Positions 1-5,538 of a stretch of DNA of 5,642 nt are shown piece by piece. Position numbers and translations under genes: made by a program. The stretch comes from Oscillospiraceae bacterium (GTDB lineage: Bacteria; Bacillota; Clostridia; Oscillospirales; Oscillospiraceae). The stretch spans positions 1 to 5,642 of the forward strand of contig JAFYIF010000199.1 of NCBI GenBank assembly GCA_017538775.1. Direction: 5' to 3'. Positions within the stretch are counted from its first letter, which is position 1; each line of letters opens with the position of its first letter. Below the pieces are notes generated by a model. It ran no database searches and was not told where the DNA came from. It saw only the letters and a list, made by a program, of their open reading frames with translations.

Positions 1-32
1 GCGGCGCGTTCGTGTTCCCGGCGCGGCGGCGA

Positions 33-61
33 TTGACAAAAGTTGGCCGCCATGCTATAGT
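33..61 (+). promoter_or_regulatory. Sigma-A-type promoter upstream of the nucleotidyltransferase gene
   Basis: A perfect -35 TTGACA lies at 33-38. A spacer of 17 bases leads to TATAGT at 56-61 (5 of 6 match to TATAAT), and TG at 53-54 gives an extended -10. Transcription would start near 68-70, leaving a leader of about 50 bases. This is the strongest promoter in the window and probably drives the nucleotidyltransferase, recN and DUF975 genes together, because I see no convincing promoter between them. Bases 1-32 have no identifiable coding content and may be the end of a neighbouring gene. No terminator is visible there. Confidence 0.8.
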
Positions 62-119
62 TTTCCCTGCGGTATTCACCGTGAAATGAATTGAGATACA
101 GAAAGAAGGCACATACAGA

Positions 120-1040
120 ATGAACGCTGCATTGGTCGTCATGGCCGCCGGAATGGGGTCCCGCTACGGCGGGGTGAAGCAGATCGACCGGCTGGGGCCG
201 GGCGGCGAGATCCTGATGGAGTACGCCATTCACGACGCGCTGCGGGCCGGGTTTGACAAGCTCGTGCTCATCATCAAGCCGGAGATGCTGGAGGACGTGA
301 AAGAGGTCTTCGGCGACCGGGTGGAGCGCGGGACCGGGCTGAAGCTCTGCTACGCCTTTCAGGAGACGGCGGGGTCCTTTGCGGGCATCCCGATCCCGGC
401 GGCGCGCAGCAAGCCCCTGGGCACGGTCCACGCCGTGCTCTGCGCCCGGGAACACCTGGACCGCCCCTTCGCGGTCATCAACGCCGACGACTTTTACGGC
501 GCGGGCGCCATCGAGGCGGCGGCCCGGGCGCTGCCGGAGCTGCAAAGCGCTTCGGACAGCGGCATGGTGGCCTATCGGCTGAAAAACACCGTCAGCCCCT
601 TCGGCGCGGTGACCCGGGGCGTCTGCACCGTGGAGGACGGCCTGCTGCGCAAGGTGACGGAGACCTATAAGATCCGCCTGCTGCCCGACGGCACGATCCG
701 CGACTGCTCCGAGGGGGAGGACGGCCCGCTGCTGGACCCGGAGGCCCCGGTGAGCATGAACCTCTGGCTCTACCATCCCGGCATCCTGGACCGGATGGAG
801 GAAAGTTTCCTGGACTTCCTGCGCAAACTCGACCCGGCGGACAACAAGAGCGAGTGCCTGCTGCCGGTGCTGATGGACCGCTTCATCGCCGAAGGGCAGA
901 CCCGCTGCCGGGTGCTCTTCACCGATGAGCACTGGTTCGGCCTGACCTACCGGGAGGACCGCCCCGGCGTGGTGGCGGAGCTGCAGCGCCTGCACCGGGC
1001 GGGGCTCTACCCGGAAACCCTCTGGGGCACGGCGGACTGA
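120..1040 (+). CDS. Nucleotidyltransferase family protein (NTP-transferase fold)
   Basis: A 306-residue cytoplasmic protein of the nucleotidyltransferase superfamily that contains sugar-1-phosphate and choline-phosphate nucleotidyltransferases. These join a phosphorylated substrate to an NTP, releasing pyrophosphate. Seen in the sequence: an N-terminal nucleotide-binding loop AAGMGSRYGGVKQ (residues 9-21, with the expected basic K20), a KPLGTVHAV segment (98-106) and the acidic metal-binding motif INADDFYG (120-127). A segment VSMNLWLYHPGIL lies at 211-223, and the C-terminal part (WFGLTYRED at 272-280, then GLYPETLWG) resembles clostridial homologues I remember. The start ATG at 120 is preceded by GAAAGAAGG at 101-109, with a rather long spacing of 10. 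It is the first gene of the rightward unit, 31 bases before recN. The substrate cannot be told from the sequence. No kinase or transferase partner is next to it in this window. The family call is secure and the exact role is unknown. Confidence 0.85.
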   Translation: MNAALVVMAAGMGSRYGGVKQIDRLGPGGEILMEYAIHDALRAGFDKLVLIIKPEMLEDVKEVFGDRVERGTGLKLCYAFQETAGSFAGIPIPAARSKPLGTVHAVLCAREHLDRPFAVINADDFYGAGAIEAAARALPELQSASDSGMVAYRLKNTVSPFGAVTRGVCTVEDGLLRKVTETYKIRLLPDGTIRDCSEGEDGPLLDPEAPVSMNLWLYHPGILDRMEESFLDFLRKLDPADNKSECLLPVLMDRFIAEGQTRCRVLFTDEHWFGLTYREDRPGVVAELQRLHRAGLYPETLWGTAD

Positions 1041-1057
1041 TACATCTGATATATAAT

Positions 1058-1063
1058 AAGGGG
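1058..1063 (+). promoter_or_regulatory. Ribosome binding site that sets the recN start
   Basis: AAGGGG at 1058-1063 lies 8 bases before the ATG at 1072. The frame is also open to a GTG at 1063, but that codon overlaps the Shine-Dalgarno sequence, so it cannot be the start. The ATG gives the usual RecN beginning, MLAELHIENVAVI. Confidence 0.75.
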
Positions 1064-1071
1064 TGCTTCCC

Positions 1072-2760
1072 ATGCTTGCGGAACTGCACATCGAGAACGT
1101 CGCGGTGATCTCCGTGACGGACCTGCGCTTCGGGCCGGGCTTCAACGTCCTGACCGGTGAGACCGGCGCGGGCAAGAGCATCGTCATCGACGCCATCGGC
1201 GCGGTGCTGGGCGGGCGCGTCAGCCGGGACCTGGTGCGGGCCGGGACCCAGCGGGCCCTGGTCAGCGCCGTGTTCTCCGACTGCGACGCCGCCGCCTGGC
1301 TGGAGGAAAACGACCTGGAGCCCTCCGACGAGCTGATCTTGCAGCGGCGCATCGGCGCGGACGGGAAGTCCTCCGCCCGGGTCAACGGCGCGCCGGTGAC
1401 GGCCCAGCAGCTCCGCGGCCTCTCCGCCCTGCTGCTGGATATGCACGGGCAGAACGACGGGCGGCAGCTTTTGGACGAGAGCCGCCACCTGGACTATCTG
1501 GACCGCTTCGCCGCCGACGAAGCCGAGCGGGATGCCTACGCCGCAGCCTTCACGCACTGGCGGGACATCCGCCGGGAGATGGAGCGGCTGAGCATGGACG
1601 AGCTGGAAAAGGCCCGGCTCAGCGAGCGCCTGAGCGCCCAGGTCGCGGAGCTGGACGCGGCGAAGCTGCGCCCCGGCGAGGAGGCGGAGCTGCTGGCCCT
1701 CCGGGAGCGGATGCGCCACGGGGAGAAGCTCTCCCAGGCCCTGGACGGGGCTTACGAGGCCCTGTACGGCGCGGAGGACAATGCCATTGCACTGGCCGAG
1801 CGCGCCGAGCGCTATGTGTCCAACGCCGCAGCCGTGGCCACGGAGCTGCGGGAGGCCGCCGAGGGCATCGCCCAGGCCCGCTTCCTGCTGGAGGACGCCG
1901 CCGAGCGGGTCAGCGACCTGCGGGGCAGCCTCAACTTCTCCGAAGCGGACTACAACGCCCTGGAAGAACGCCTGAGCCTGCTGCGGCGGCTCCAGCGGAA
2001 ATACGGCTGCGACGCGGAGGCCCTGCCCACCGCGCTGGAGACGGCCCGGGCCAGGCTTGCGGAGCTGGAGTCGGCGGACGACCTGCTCCGGCAGCTGGAA
2101 CGGGAGCTGGAGCGGGCCCGCCGGGCGGTGCTGGCCGCCGGGGAGGTCCTCAGCGCCCGGCGGCGGGAGGCCGCCCAGGCCCTGGCCCAGCGCGTCCGGG
2201 CGGAGCTGCGGGACCTGTCCATGCCCTCCGTCCGCTTTCTGGCGGAGCTGACGGGCAAGGGCGGCGCGGGCTTTGACGCGAGCGGCTGCGACGAGGTGCG
2301 CTTTCTGATGAGCGCCAACGCCGGTGCGCCGCCGGGCCGCCTGAGCCACATCGCCTCCGGCGGCGAGATGAGCCGGGTCATGCTGGCGCTGAAAAGCGTC
2401 TTCGCCGAGCGGGACGCGGTGGGCACCCTGGTCTTTGACGAGATCGACACCGGCGTGTCCGGCGTGGCCGCCCAGCGGGTCGGGGAGAAAATGGCCCGGC
2501 TCAGCGCCCACCGGCAGCTGATCTGCATCACCCACCTGCCCCAGATCGCCGCCATGGCGGACCGGCAGTTTTACATCGAAAAGACCGAGCGGGACGGCCA
2601 GGCCTTCACCACCGTCCGTCCCCTGGACCAGGCGGGCCGCGAACGGGAGCTGGCCCGGCTCCACGGCGGCGACGCCGTCACCGAAACCACCCTCCGCTCC
2701 GCCCGGGAACAGCTGGCGGCGGCGGAACAGTTCAAGCGAAAGGAGCGCAGCGAATCATGA
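1072..2760 (+). CDS. recN: DNA repair protein RecN
   Basis: RecN is an SMC-like ATPase that acts early in recombinational repair of double-strand breaks, binding DNA ends in the cytoplasm. The 562-residue product matches the family's usual length (about 550-580). The N-terminal ATPase half starts MLAELHIENVAVI and has a Walker A motif GETGAGKS at 29-36. A Q-loop region MHGQNDGRQLLDE lies at 124-136. A long charged, Leu/Glu/Arg-rich stretch at about 155-355 should form the antiparallel coiled coil. The C-terminal half has the ABC signature HIASGGEMSR (426-435), Walker B with catalytic Glu in VFDEIDTGVSG (454-464), and an H-loop in ITHLPQIAAMAD (486-497). All ATPase motifs are present, so it should be active. 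It sits second in the rightward unit and its TGA overlaps the next ATG. In many Firmicutes recN follows argR, but here a nucleotidyltransferase precedes it. No GAAC-N4-GTTC LexA-type box was seen upstream. Confidence 0.97.
   Translation: MLAELHIENVAVISVTDLRFGPGFNVLTGETGAGKSIVIDAIGAVLGGRVSRDLVRAGTQRALVSAVFSDCDAAAWLEENDLEPSDELILQRRIGADGKSSARVNGAPVTAQQLRGLSALLLDMHGQNDGRQLLDESRHLDYLDRFAADEAERDAYAAAFTHWRDIRREMERLSMDELEKARLSERLSAQVAELDAAKLRPGEEAELLALRERMRHGEKLSQALDGAYEALYGAEDNAIALAERAERYVSNAAAVATELREAAEGIAQARFLLEDAAERVSDLRGSLNFSEADYNALEERLSLLRRLQRKYGCDAEALPTALETARARLAELESADDLLRQLERELERARRAVLAAGEVLSARRREAAQALAQRVRAELRDLSMPSVRFLAELTGKGGAGFDASGCDEVRFLMSANAGAPPGRLSHIASGGEMSRVMLALKSVFAERDAVGTLVFDEIDTGVSGVAAQRVGEKMARLSAHRQLICITHLPQIAAMADRQFYIEKTERDGQAFTTVRPLDQAGRERELARLHGGDAVTETTLRSAREQLAAAEQFKRKERSES
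2739..2745 (+). promoter_or_regulatory. Ribosome binding site inside the recN 3' end
   Basis: AAAGGAG at 2739-2745 lies within the last codons of recN, 11 bases before the ATG at 2757. It supports translation of the DUF975 gene from the recN message, along with the ATGA stop-start overlap at 2757-2760. Confidence 0.65.
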
Positions 2761-3464
2761 CCATCGACCGCCTTGCCCTGAAACGGGAGGCAAAACTGCA
2801 AATGCGCGCCAACAGCCCCAAGGTCTATCTGATCACCTTGCTGCTGCTGGTCATCTTCTATCTGCTGACGGAGCTCACCACCCGGCTCATGTTCCCCCAG
2901 CTGGGCGTGGAACTCCAGCGGGCCATGGAGCGGGGCGTTCTGTCGGAGGAACTGGTCCTGCGGCTGATGTCCGTGCAGCCCGGTTTTTCCAACCGGCTCA
3001 TCACCTATGCCATTGAGCTGATGACCGTGATGCTGAGCTTTGGCTATCTCTCCTTCTGCCTGAACCTCAGCCGCGCCCGCGCCGCCGGGGTCCGGGACCT
3101 CTTCGACGGCTTCGGCATCTTCTTCCGGCTGCTGTGGCTCAGCATCCTGTACGGCCTGTTCGTCTTCCTCTGGTCCCTGCTCTTCGTCATCCCCGGCATC
3201 GTGGCGGCTTACCGCTACTCCATGGCCTTCTATCTGCTGTTCGACGACCCCGGCAAGTCCGCCCTGGACTGTCTCCGGGAAAGCCGTGCCCTCACCCAGG
3301 GCCACAAGGGGGAGCTGTTCGTCCTGGACCTGAGCTTCCTGGGCTGGTGGATCCTCTGCCTGATCCCCTTTGTCAACGTCTATGTCATGCCGTATTACAA
3401 CCTCACCCGCATCGGGTTCTACGAGGCGCTGCGGAGCGGCGTGCCCGGGCGGTATGCGGTGTGA
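2757..3464 (+). CDS. DUF975 family integral membrane protein
   Basis: A 235-residue polytopic membrane protein resembling the uncharacterised DUF975 family, which is common in Firmicutes. The short basic N-terminus (LKREAKLQMRANSPKVY, 8-24) is a family hallmark as I remember it. Hydrophobic segments lie at about 23-43, 81-104, 120-150 and 190-212. The most diagnostic stretch is FVIPGIVAAYRYSMAFYLLFDDP (143-165), followed by SALDCLRESRALTQGHKGELFVLDLSFLGWW (168-198). In family members this region likewise has an IPGI turn, a YSMA-type motif, an ESR(Q/A)L helix and a GHK.ELFVLDLSF motif. There is no signal peptide other than the first membrane segment. Function is unknown, and I infer only a cytoplasmic-membrane location. 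The start overlaps the recN stop by four bases (ATGA), so the two are probably translationally coupled. It is the last gene before the terminator at 3511-3557. Confidence 0.82.
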   Translation: MTIDRLALKREAKLQMRANSPKVYLITLLLLVIFYLLTELTTRLMFPQLGVELQRAMERGVLSEELVLRLMSVQPGFSNRLITYAIELMTVMLSFGYLSFCLNLSRARAAGVRDLFDGFGIFFRLLWLSILYGLFVFLWSLLFVIPGIVAAYRYSMAFYLLFDDPGKSALDCLRESRALTQGHKGELFVLDLSFLGWWILCLIPFVNVYVMPYYNLTRIGFYEALRSGVPGRYAV

Positions 3465-3510
3465 GCGTCCGGGCGCTTTGAAACGGACTGGTACGGTCCG
3501 GCAAAGATGC

Positions 3511-3557
3511 AAAGAACCGCACAGTCCCTGCTTCCCTGCGGGCTGTGCGGTTCTTTT
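3511..3557 (+). terminator. Rho-independent terminator between converging genes
   Basis: A perfect 14-bp inverted repeat (left arm 3511-3524, right arm 3543-3556; arm AAAGAACCGCACAG) encloses an 18-base loop, in which CCC 3526-3528 can also pair with GGG 3540-3542. The right arm ends in TTCTTTT, giving a T-rich run for rightward transcription out of the DUF975 gene. On the opposite strand the arm ends in TTCTTT, so it may also stop leftward transcripts from the 73-residue gene. It lies 46 bases past the DUF975 stop and 6 bases beyond the end of the leftward gene. A smaller hairpin (CGGAC 3484-3488 with GTCCG 3496-3500) lies just before it. The stretch 3465-3562 holds nothing else I can identify. 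Confidence 0.85.
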
Positions 3558-3562
3558 GGTAG

Positions 3563-3784
3563 TCAGTCTGTCCAGTCGATCTCTTCGGCGATCCTCTCGT
3601 CATCCCAGTCGGGATGCGCGTCCATCGTTGCGAGCAGCTCCTGGCAATCCTGCGTGGAAACATCCAGGATCTCCGCCAGTTCTGCAACGGCGGGGTGGCG
3701 TCTCCGGTGCTTGCGTGCCAGGCGCACCACTCTTCTGTATTCGCCCAAACTCTTTTGCATCGCGTAGGCTTCCATCATCAGCAT
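3563..3784 (-). CDS. Small hypothetical protein, 73 residues, possible helix-turn-helix
   Basis: I do not recognise this gene. It encodes 73 residues starting MLMMEAYAMQKSLGEY. A strongly basic stretch (RRVVRLARKHRRR, 17-29) is followed by AVAELAEILDVSTQDCQELLATM (32-54). That segment has the helix, short turn and helix pattern of small DNA-binding or recognition folds, and the protein ends with an acidic tail DAHPDWDDERIAEEIDWTD (55-73). There are no membrane segments or cysteine clusters. The start is supported by GGAGG on the minus strand (3794-3798), 9 bases before the ATG at 3784. Good coding signals and a sensible protein composition argue for a real gene, unlike the overlapping frames. 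It lies downstream of the FtsW/RodA-family gene on the same strand but behind a hairpin terminator, and no convincing promoter of its own is visible. The DNA-binding idea is inference only. Confidence 0.65.
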   Translation of the reverse strand: MLMMEAYAMQKSLGEYRRVVRLARKHRRRHPAVAELAEILDVSTQDCQELLATMDAHPDWDDERIAEEIDWTD

Positions 3785-3793
3785 GTATTCTCG

Positions 3794-3798
3794 CCTCC
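3794..3798 (-). promoter_or_regulatory. Ribosome binding site of the 73-residue gene
   Basis: GGAGG on the minus strand at 3798-3794 lies 9 bases before the ATG whose first base is 3784. It chooses this start over the in-frame ATGs a few codons later, and over a different-frame ATG at 3800 that lies upstream of it. Confidence 0.7.
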
Positions 3799-3810
3799 AT
3801 TTTTGAATCG

Positions 3811-3842
3811 CAAAAAACCAGGAGCTGTCGCCGCAGCTCCTG
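3811..3842 (-). terminator. Rho-independent terminator after the FtsW/RodA-family gene
   Basis: On the minus strand a perfect 9-bp stem (CAGGAGCTG at 3842-3834 with CAGCTCCTG at 3827-3819) encloses a 6-base loop and is followed by GTTTTTTG (3818-3811), a run of six T. The stem starts 6 bases after the TAA stop of the FtsW/RodA-family gene. It therefore separates that gene from the 73-residue gene downstream and could act as a partial terminator if the two share a transcript. Confidence 0.85.
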
Positions 3843-3848
3843 ATTCTT

Positions 3849-4997
3849 TTATCCGTACCGCCGGAAGCGCTCCGCCTTGGGGCGGAACTTCACGCCGGAG
3901 ACCAGGCCCATCGCCGCGAACAGCGAGAACATGCTGCTGCCGCCGTAGCTGAAAAACGGGAGGGTCAGGCCGATGACCGGAGTGAGGCCGGTACACATGC
4001 CGATGTTGATGAAGCTCTGGAAGAGGATGGTCCCGGCCACGCCGAAGCAGACCAGCATACTCATGGTGTTGTGGCTGCGCAGACCGATCTGGACGCAGCG
4101 GAGGATGATGGCCAGCAGCAGGGCGATGACCACGATGCAGCCCAGCATCCCCAGCTCCTCCCCGATGACGGAGAAGATGAAGTCCGTGTGCTGGGCGGGA
4201 ACGCCGCCGCTCTGGGTCTGGGGGCCGTTGTAAAGCCCCGTGCCGGTGAACTGCCCGCTGGCCAGGGCCAGACGGCTCTGGTTGGCCTGCCACATGACGC
4301 TGTCCCCGGCGGGGTCGATGCTGGGGTCATAGGGGGCCAGGATGCGGTTGATCTGGTCGGGGCGCAGGACGTTGCTCCAGAGGAAGGGGATCGCCGCCGC
4401 CATGGCCGCCGCGCCGATCAAAAACCAGTACAGCCGCAGACCGGCGATGAACAGCAGCAGCAGGAAGATGAAGAAAAAGATCAGCGCGCTGCCCAGGTCG
4501 CTGGAGATTATGACCACCAGGACGAAGGGGACGCCGAAGTGGACCGCCAGCTGCAAAACGCTCAGGGGGTGGTTCAGGTCCCGGTATTCCTTCAGATAGC
4601 TGATGTGCTTGGCCATGACCACGATGTAGATGATCTTGATGATCTCGCTGGGCTGGATGCCGATGGGACCGAAGCGCAGCCAGCTCTTGTTGCCGGTGTC
4701 GTCCGCCACGCCGAAAAAGCGCAGGGCCACCAGCAGCAGCGCGGAGATGGCGTAGAGGATGATCCACTTGTCGGCGATCACGTCGATGTCGATGACCGTG
4801 AACAGCACGAACAGGCCGACGCCGATCAGCAGGGCCACGGTCTGGATCAGCAGATACTGGGTGCTGCCCTCCGGCGTGTGGGCCGTGGCGCTGGCGATGA
4901 CCACCAGGCCGAAGATCGAGCAGACCATGCAAAGAGCAAACAGCAGCATATCCGCCCGCTGAAAAAACTCCCTGGCCCAGGGCAGCATTCGTTTCAT
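3849..4997 (-). CDS. FtsW/RodA/SpoVE-family peptidoglycan glycosyltransferase (RodA-like)
   Basis: A SEDS-family polytopic membrane protein. Members polymerise lipid II into glycan strands together with a class B penicillin-binding protein, during elongation (RodA), division (FtsW) or sporulation (SpoVE). The 382-residue product is within the family's usual size, with about ten hydrophobic segments starting at residue 17. Diagnostic motifs: NKSWLRFGPIGIQPSE (103-118), SSDLGSALIFF (165-175), RPDQINRILAPYDPSIDP (212-229), then VPAQHTDFIFSVIGEELG (266-283). D272 of HTDFIF is the position generally taken as catalytic in SEDS proteins. The C-terminal GLTPVIGLTLPFFSYGGSSM (337-356) is a family signature. 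The start at 4997 is set by a GAGGGGG ribosome site. Upstream in-frame ATGs (5036, 5033) lie at the predicted transcript start, and the frame further up crosses the promoter. The sequence resembles RodA slightly more than FtsW, but no mre, mur or PBP neighbour settles which one, so I assign no symbol. Confidence 0.9.
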   Translation of the reverse strand: MKRMLPWAREFFQRADMLLFALCMVCSIFGLVVIASATAHTPEGSTQYLLIQTVALLIGVGLFVLFTVIDIDVIADKWIILYAISALLLVALRFFGVADDTGNKSWLRFGPIGIQPSEIIKIIYIVVMAKHISYLKEYRDLNHPLSVLQLAVHFGVPFVLVVIISSDLGSALIFFFIFLLLLFIAGLRLYWFLIGAAAMAAAIPFLWSNVLRPDQINRILAPYDPSIDPAGDSVMWQANQSRLALASGQFTGTGLYNGPQTQSGGVPAQHTDFIFSVIGEELGMLGCIVVIALLLAIILRCVQIGLRSHNTMSMLVCFGVAGTILFQSFINIGMCTGLTPVIGLTLPFFSYGGSSMFSLFAAMGLVSGVKFRPKAERFRRYG

Positions 4998-5006
4998 CCC
5001 CACGTT

Positions 5007-5013
5007 CCCCCTC
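5007..5013 (-). promoter_or_regulatory. Ribosome binding site that sets the FtsW/RodA-family start
   Basis: GAGGGGG on the minus strand (5013-5007) lies 9 bases before the ATG at 4997, which begins MKRMLPWAREFF. The other in-frame ATGs upstream (5036, 5033) have no purine-rich sequence at a workable distance. Confidence 0.75.
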
Positions 5014-5044
5014 GCGGCTTTTTCGCCGTCCATCATAATTTGGG

Positions 5045-5073
5045 ATTGTATCATATTTTCATGCTTTACGCAA
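5045..5073 (-). promoter_or_regulatory. Leftward promoter for the FtsW/RodA-family gene
   Basis: On the minus strand TACAAT (5050-5045, 5 of 6 match to TATAAT) is preceded by TGA, giving an extended -10. A weak -35, TTGCGT (5073-5068), lies 17 bases upstream. Transcription would start near 5038, leaving a leader of about 40 bases before the ATG at 4997. The -35 overlaps that of the divergent tsaE promoter. Confidence 0.65.
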
Positions 5074-5081
5074 TGCGCAAA
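5065..5081. repeat. Imperfect 17-bp dyad over both -35 elements
   Basis: TTTACGCAATGCGCAAA is an inverted repeat with 8-bp arms around a single central A and one mismatched pair. It covers the -35 elements of both divergent promoters, where a dimeric regulator would block or affect both. The dyad is seen in the sequence. Its role as an operator is inference, and a chance palindrome is possible. Confidence 0.4.
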
Positions 5082-5093
5082 TCGGAGTATAAT
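5065..5093 (+). promoter_or_regulatory. Rightward promoter for tsaE-tsaB
   Basis: A perfect -10 TATAAT at 5088-5093 and a -35 TTTACG at 5065-5070 (4 of 6 match to TTGACA) are separated by 17 bases. Transcription would begin near 5100, only about 16 bases before the tsaE ATG. That leaves a leader that is essentially the Shine-Dalgarno sequence. The in-frame ATG at 5092 overlaps the -10 element and so cannot be translated from this promoter. Confidence 0.72.
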
Positions 5094-5101
5094 GGCCGGA
5101 G

Positions 5102-5108
5102 AAGGGGG
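5102..5108 (+). promoter_or_regulatory. Ribosome binding site that sets the tsaE start
   Basis: AAGGGGG at 5102-5108 lies 7 bases before the ATG at 5116. It selects the start [10 protein letters not shown] over the longer open frame from 5092. Confidence 0.75.
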
Positions 5109-5115
5109 CGGCTGC

Positions 5116-5538
5116 ATGGACTATATCACACACTCGGAAGCCGAGACGGAGGACCTGGGGGCGCGTCTGGCCGCCGGGCTGCCGGCGGGGGCGGTGGTCG
5201 CCCTCTACGGGGACCTGGGCGCGGGGAAAACGGCCTTTGTCCGGGGCATGGCCCGGGGGCTGGGCCTGGACGTGCGCGTCAGCAGTCCCACCTTCACCAT
5301 CGTCAACGAATACCCCGGCGAGCGGGAACTCTGTCACTTCGATATGTACCGGCTGAACGGGGCCGACGAGCTCTTTGACATCGGCTGGGAGGACTATCTC
5401 CGCCGGGGCGCGATCTGCGCCGTGGAGTGGAGCGAGCGGGTGGAAGAGGCCTTCGAGGGGGACGAAGTGCGCGTGCGCATCGAGAAACTGGGCGAGCAGG
5501 CGCGACAGATCACGATCGAGGGGGCGGAGCCATGCTGA
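5116..5538 (+). CDS. tsaE: tRNA threonylcarbamoyladenosine biosynthesis ATPase TsaE
   Basis: TsaE is the small P-loop ATPase that works with TsaB and TsaD to make t6A at position 37 of ANN-decoding tRNAs, in the cytoplasm. TsaC-type enzymes supply threonylcarbamoyl-AMP. The 140-residue product is a normal length for the family. Seen: Walker A GDLGAGKT at 32-39, the conserved [10 protein letters not shown] at 57-66, HFDMYRL at 74-80, [12 protein letters not shown] at 84-95, and VEWSE at 103-107. Together these are diagnostic for TsaE. The start at 5116 is chosen from the ribosome site at 5102-5108, because an upstream in-frame ATG at 5092 lies inside the -10 element. The last seven bases overlap the start of tsaB, so the two are likely co-transcribed and translationally coupled. 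It is transcribed divergently from the FtsW/RodA-family gene. Confidence 0.95.
   Translation: MDYITHSEAETEDLGARLAAGLPAGAVVALYGDLGAGKTAFVRGMARGLGLDVRVSSPTFTIVNEYPGERELCHFDMYRLNGADELFDIGWEDYLRRGAICAVEWSERVEEAFEGDEVRVRIEKLGEQARQITIEGAEPC

Noticed and set aside
1..32. Possible 3' end of an upstream gene
   Set aside because: Too short to judge. All three plus frames stop soon after, and no family sequence or terminator can be seen.
1052..1057. Perfect TATAAT between the nucleotidyltransferase gene and recN
   Set aside because: No -35 is found 16-18 bases upstream. A transcript starting near 1064 would also lack the recN Shine-Dalgarno at 1058-1063. It is probably just part of the AT-rich spacer.
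919..2664. 581-residue open frame on the minus strand, antisense to recN
   Set aside because: recN on the plus strand has all ATPase motifs, so this long frame is a GC-rich shadow. Its product is rich in G, P, A, Q and H and has no recognisable motif.
2724..2732. GAACAGTTC inverted repeat near the recN end, considered as a LexA box
   Set aside because: The half-sites are separated by one base, where the Gram-positive LexA box needs four, and it lies inside the coding sequence.
2571..3512. 313-residue open frame on the minus strand, antisense to the recN end and the DUF975 gene
   Set aside because: It is low-complexity, rich in Q, E, G and H, and lies opposite a clear membrane protein gene. 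It also runs into the small hairpin before the terminator.
4998..5117. 40-residue N-terminal extension of the FtsW/RodA-family frame
   Set aside because: It crosses both promoters, and the predicted transcript starts near 5038. The only well-placed ribosome site serves the ATG at 4997.
4071..5378. 435-residue open frame on the plus strand, antisense to the FtsW/RodA-family gene
   Set aside because: It is a D/Q/G-rich product opposite a well-supported membrane protein, and it crosses the divergent promoter region and tsaE in another frame.
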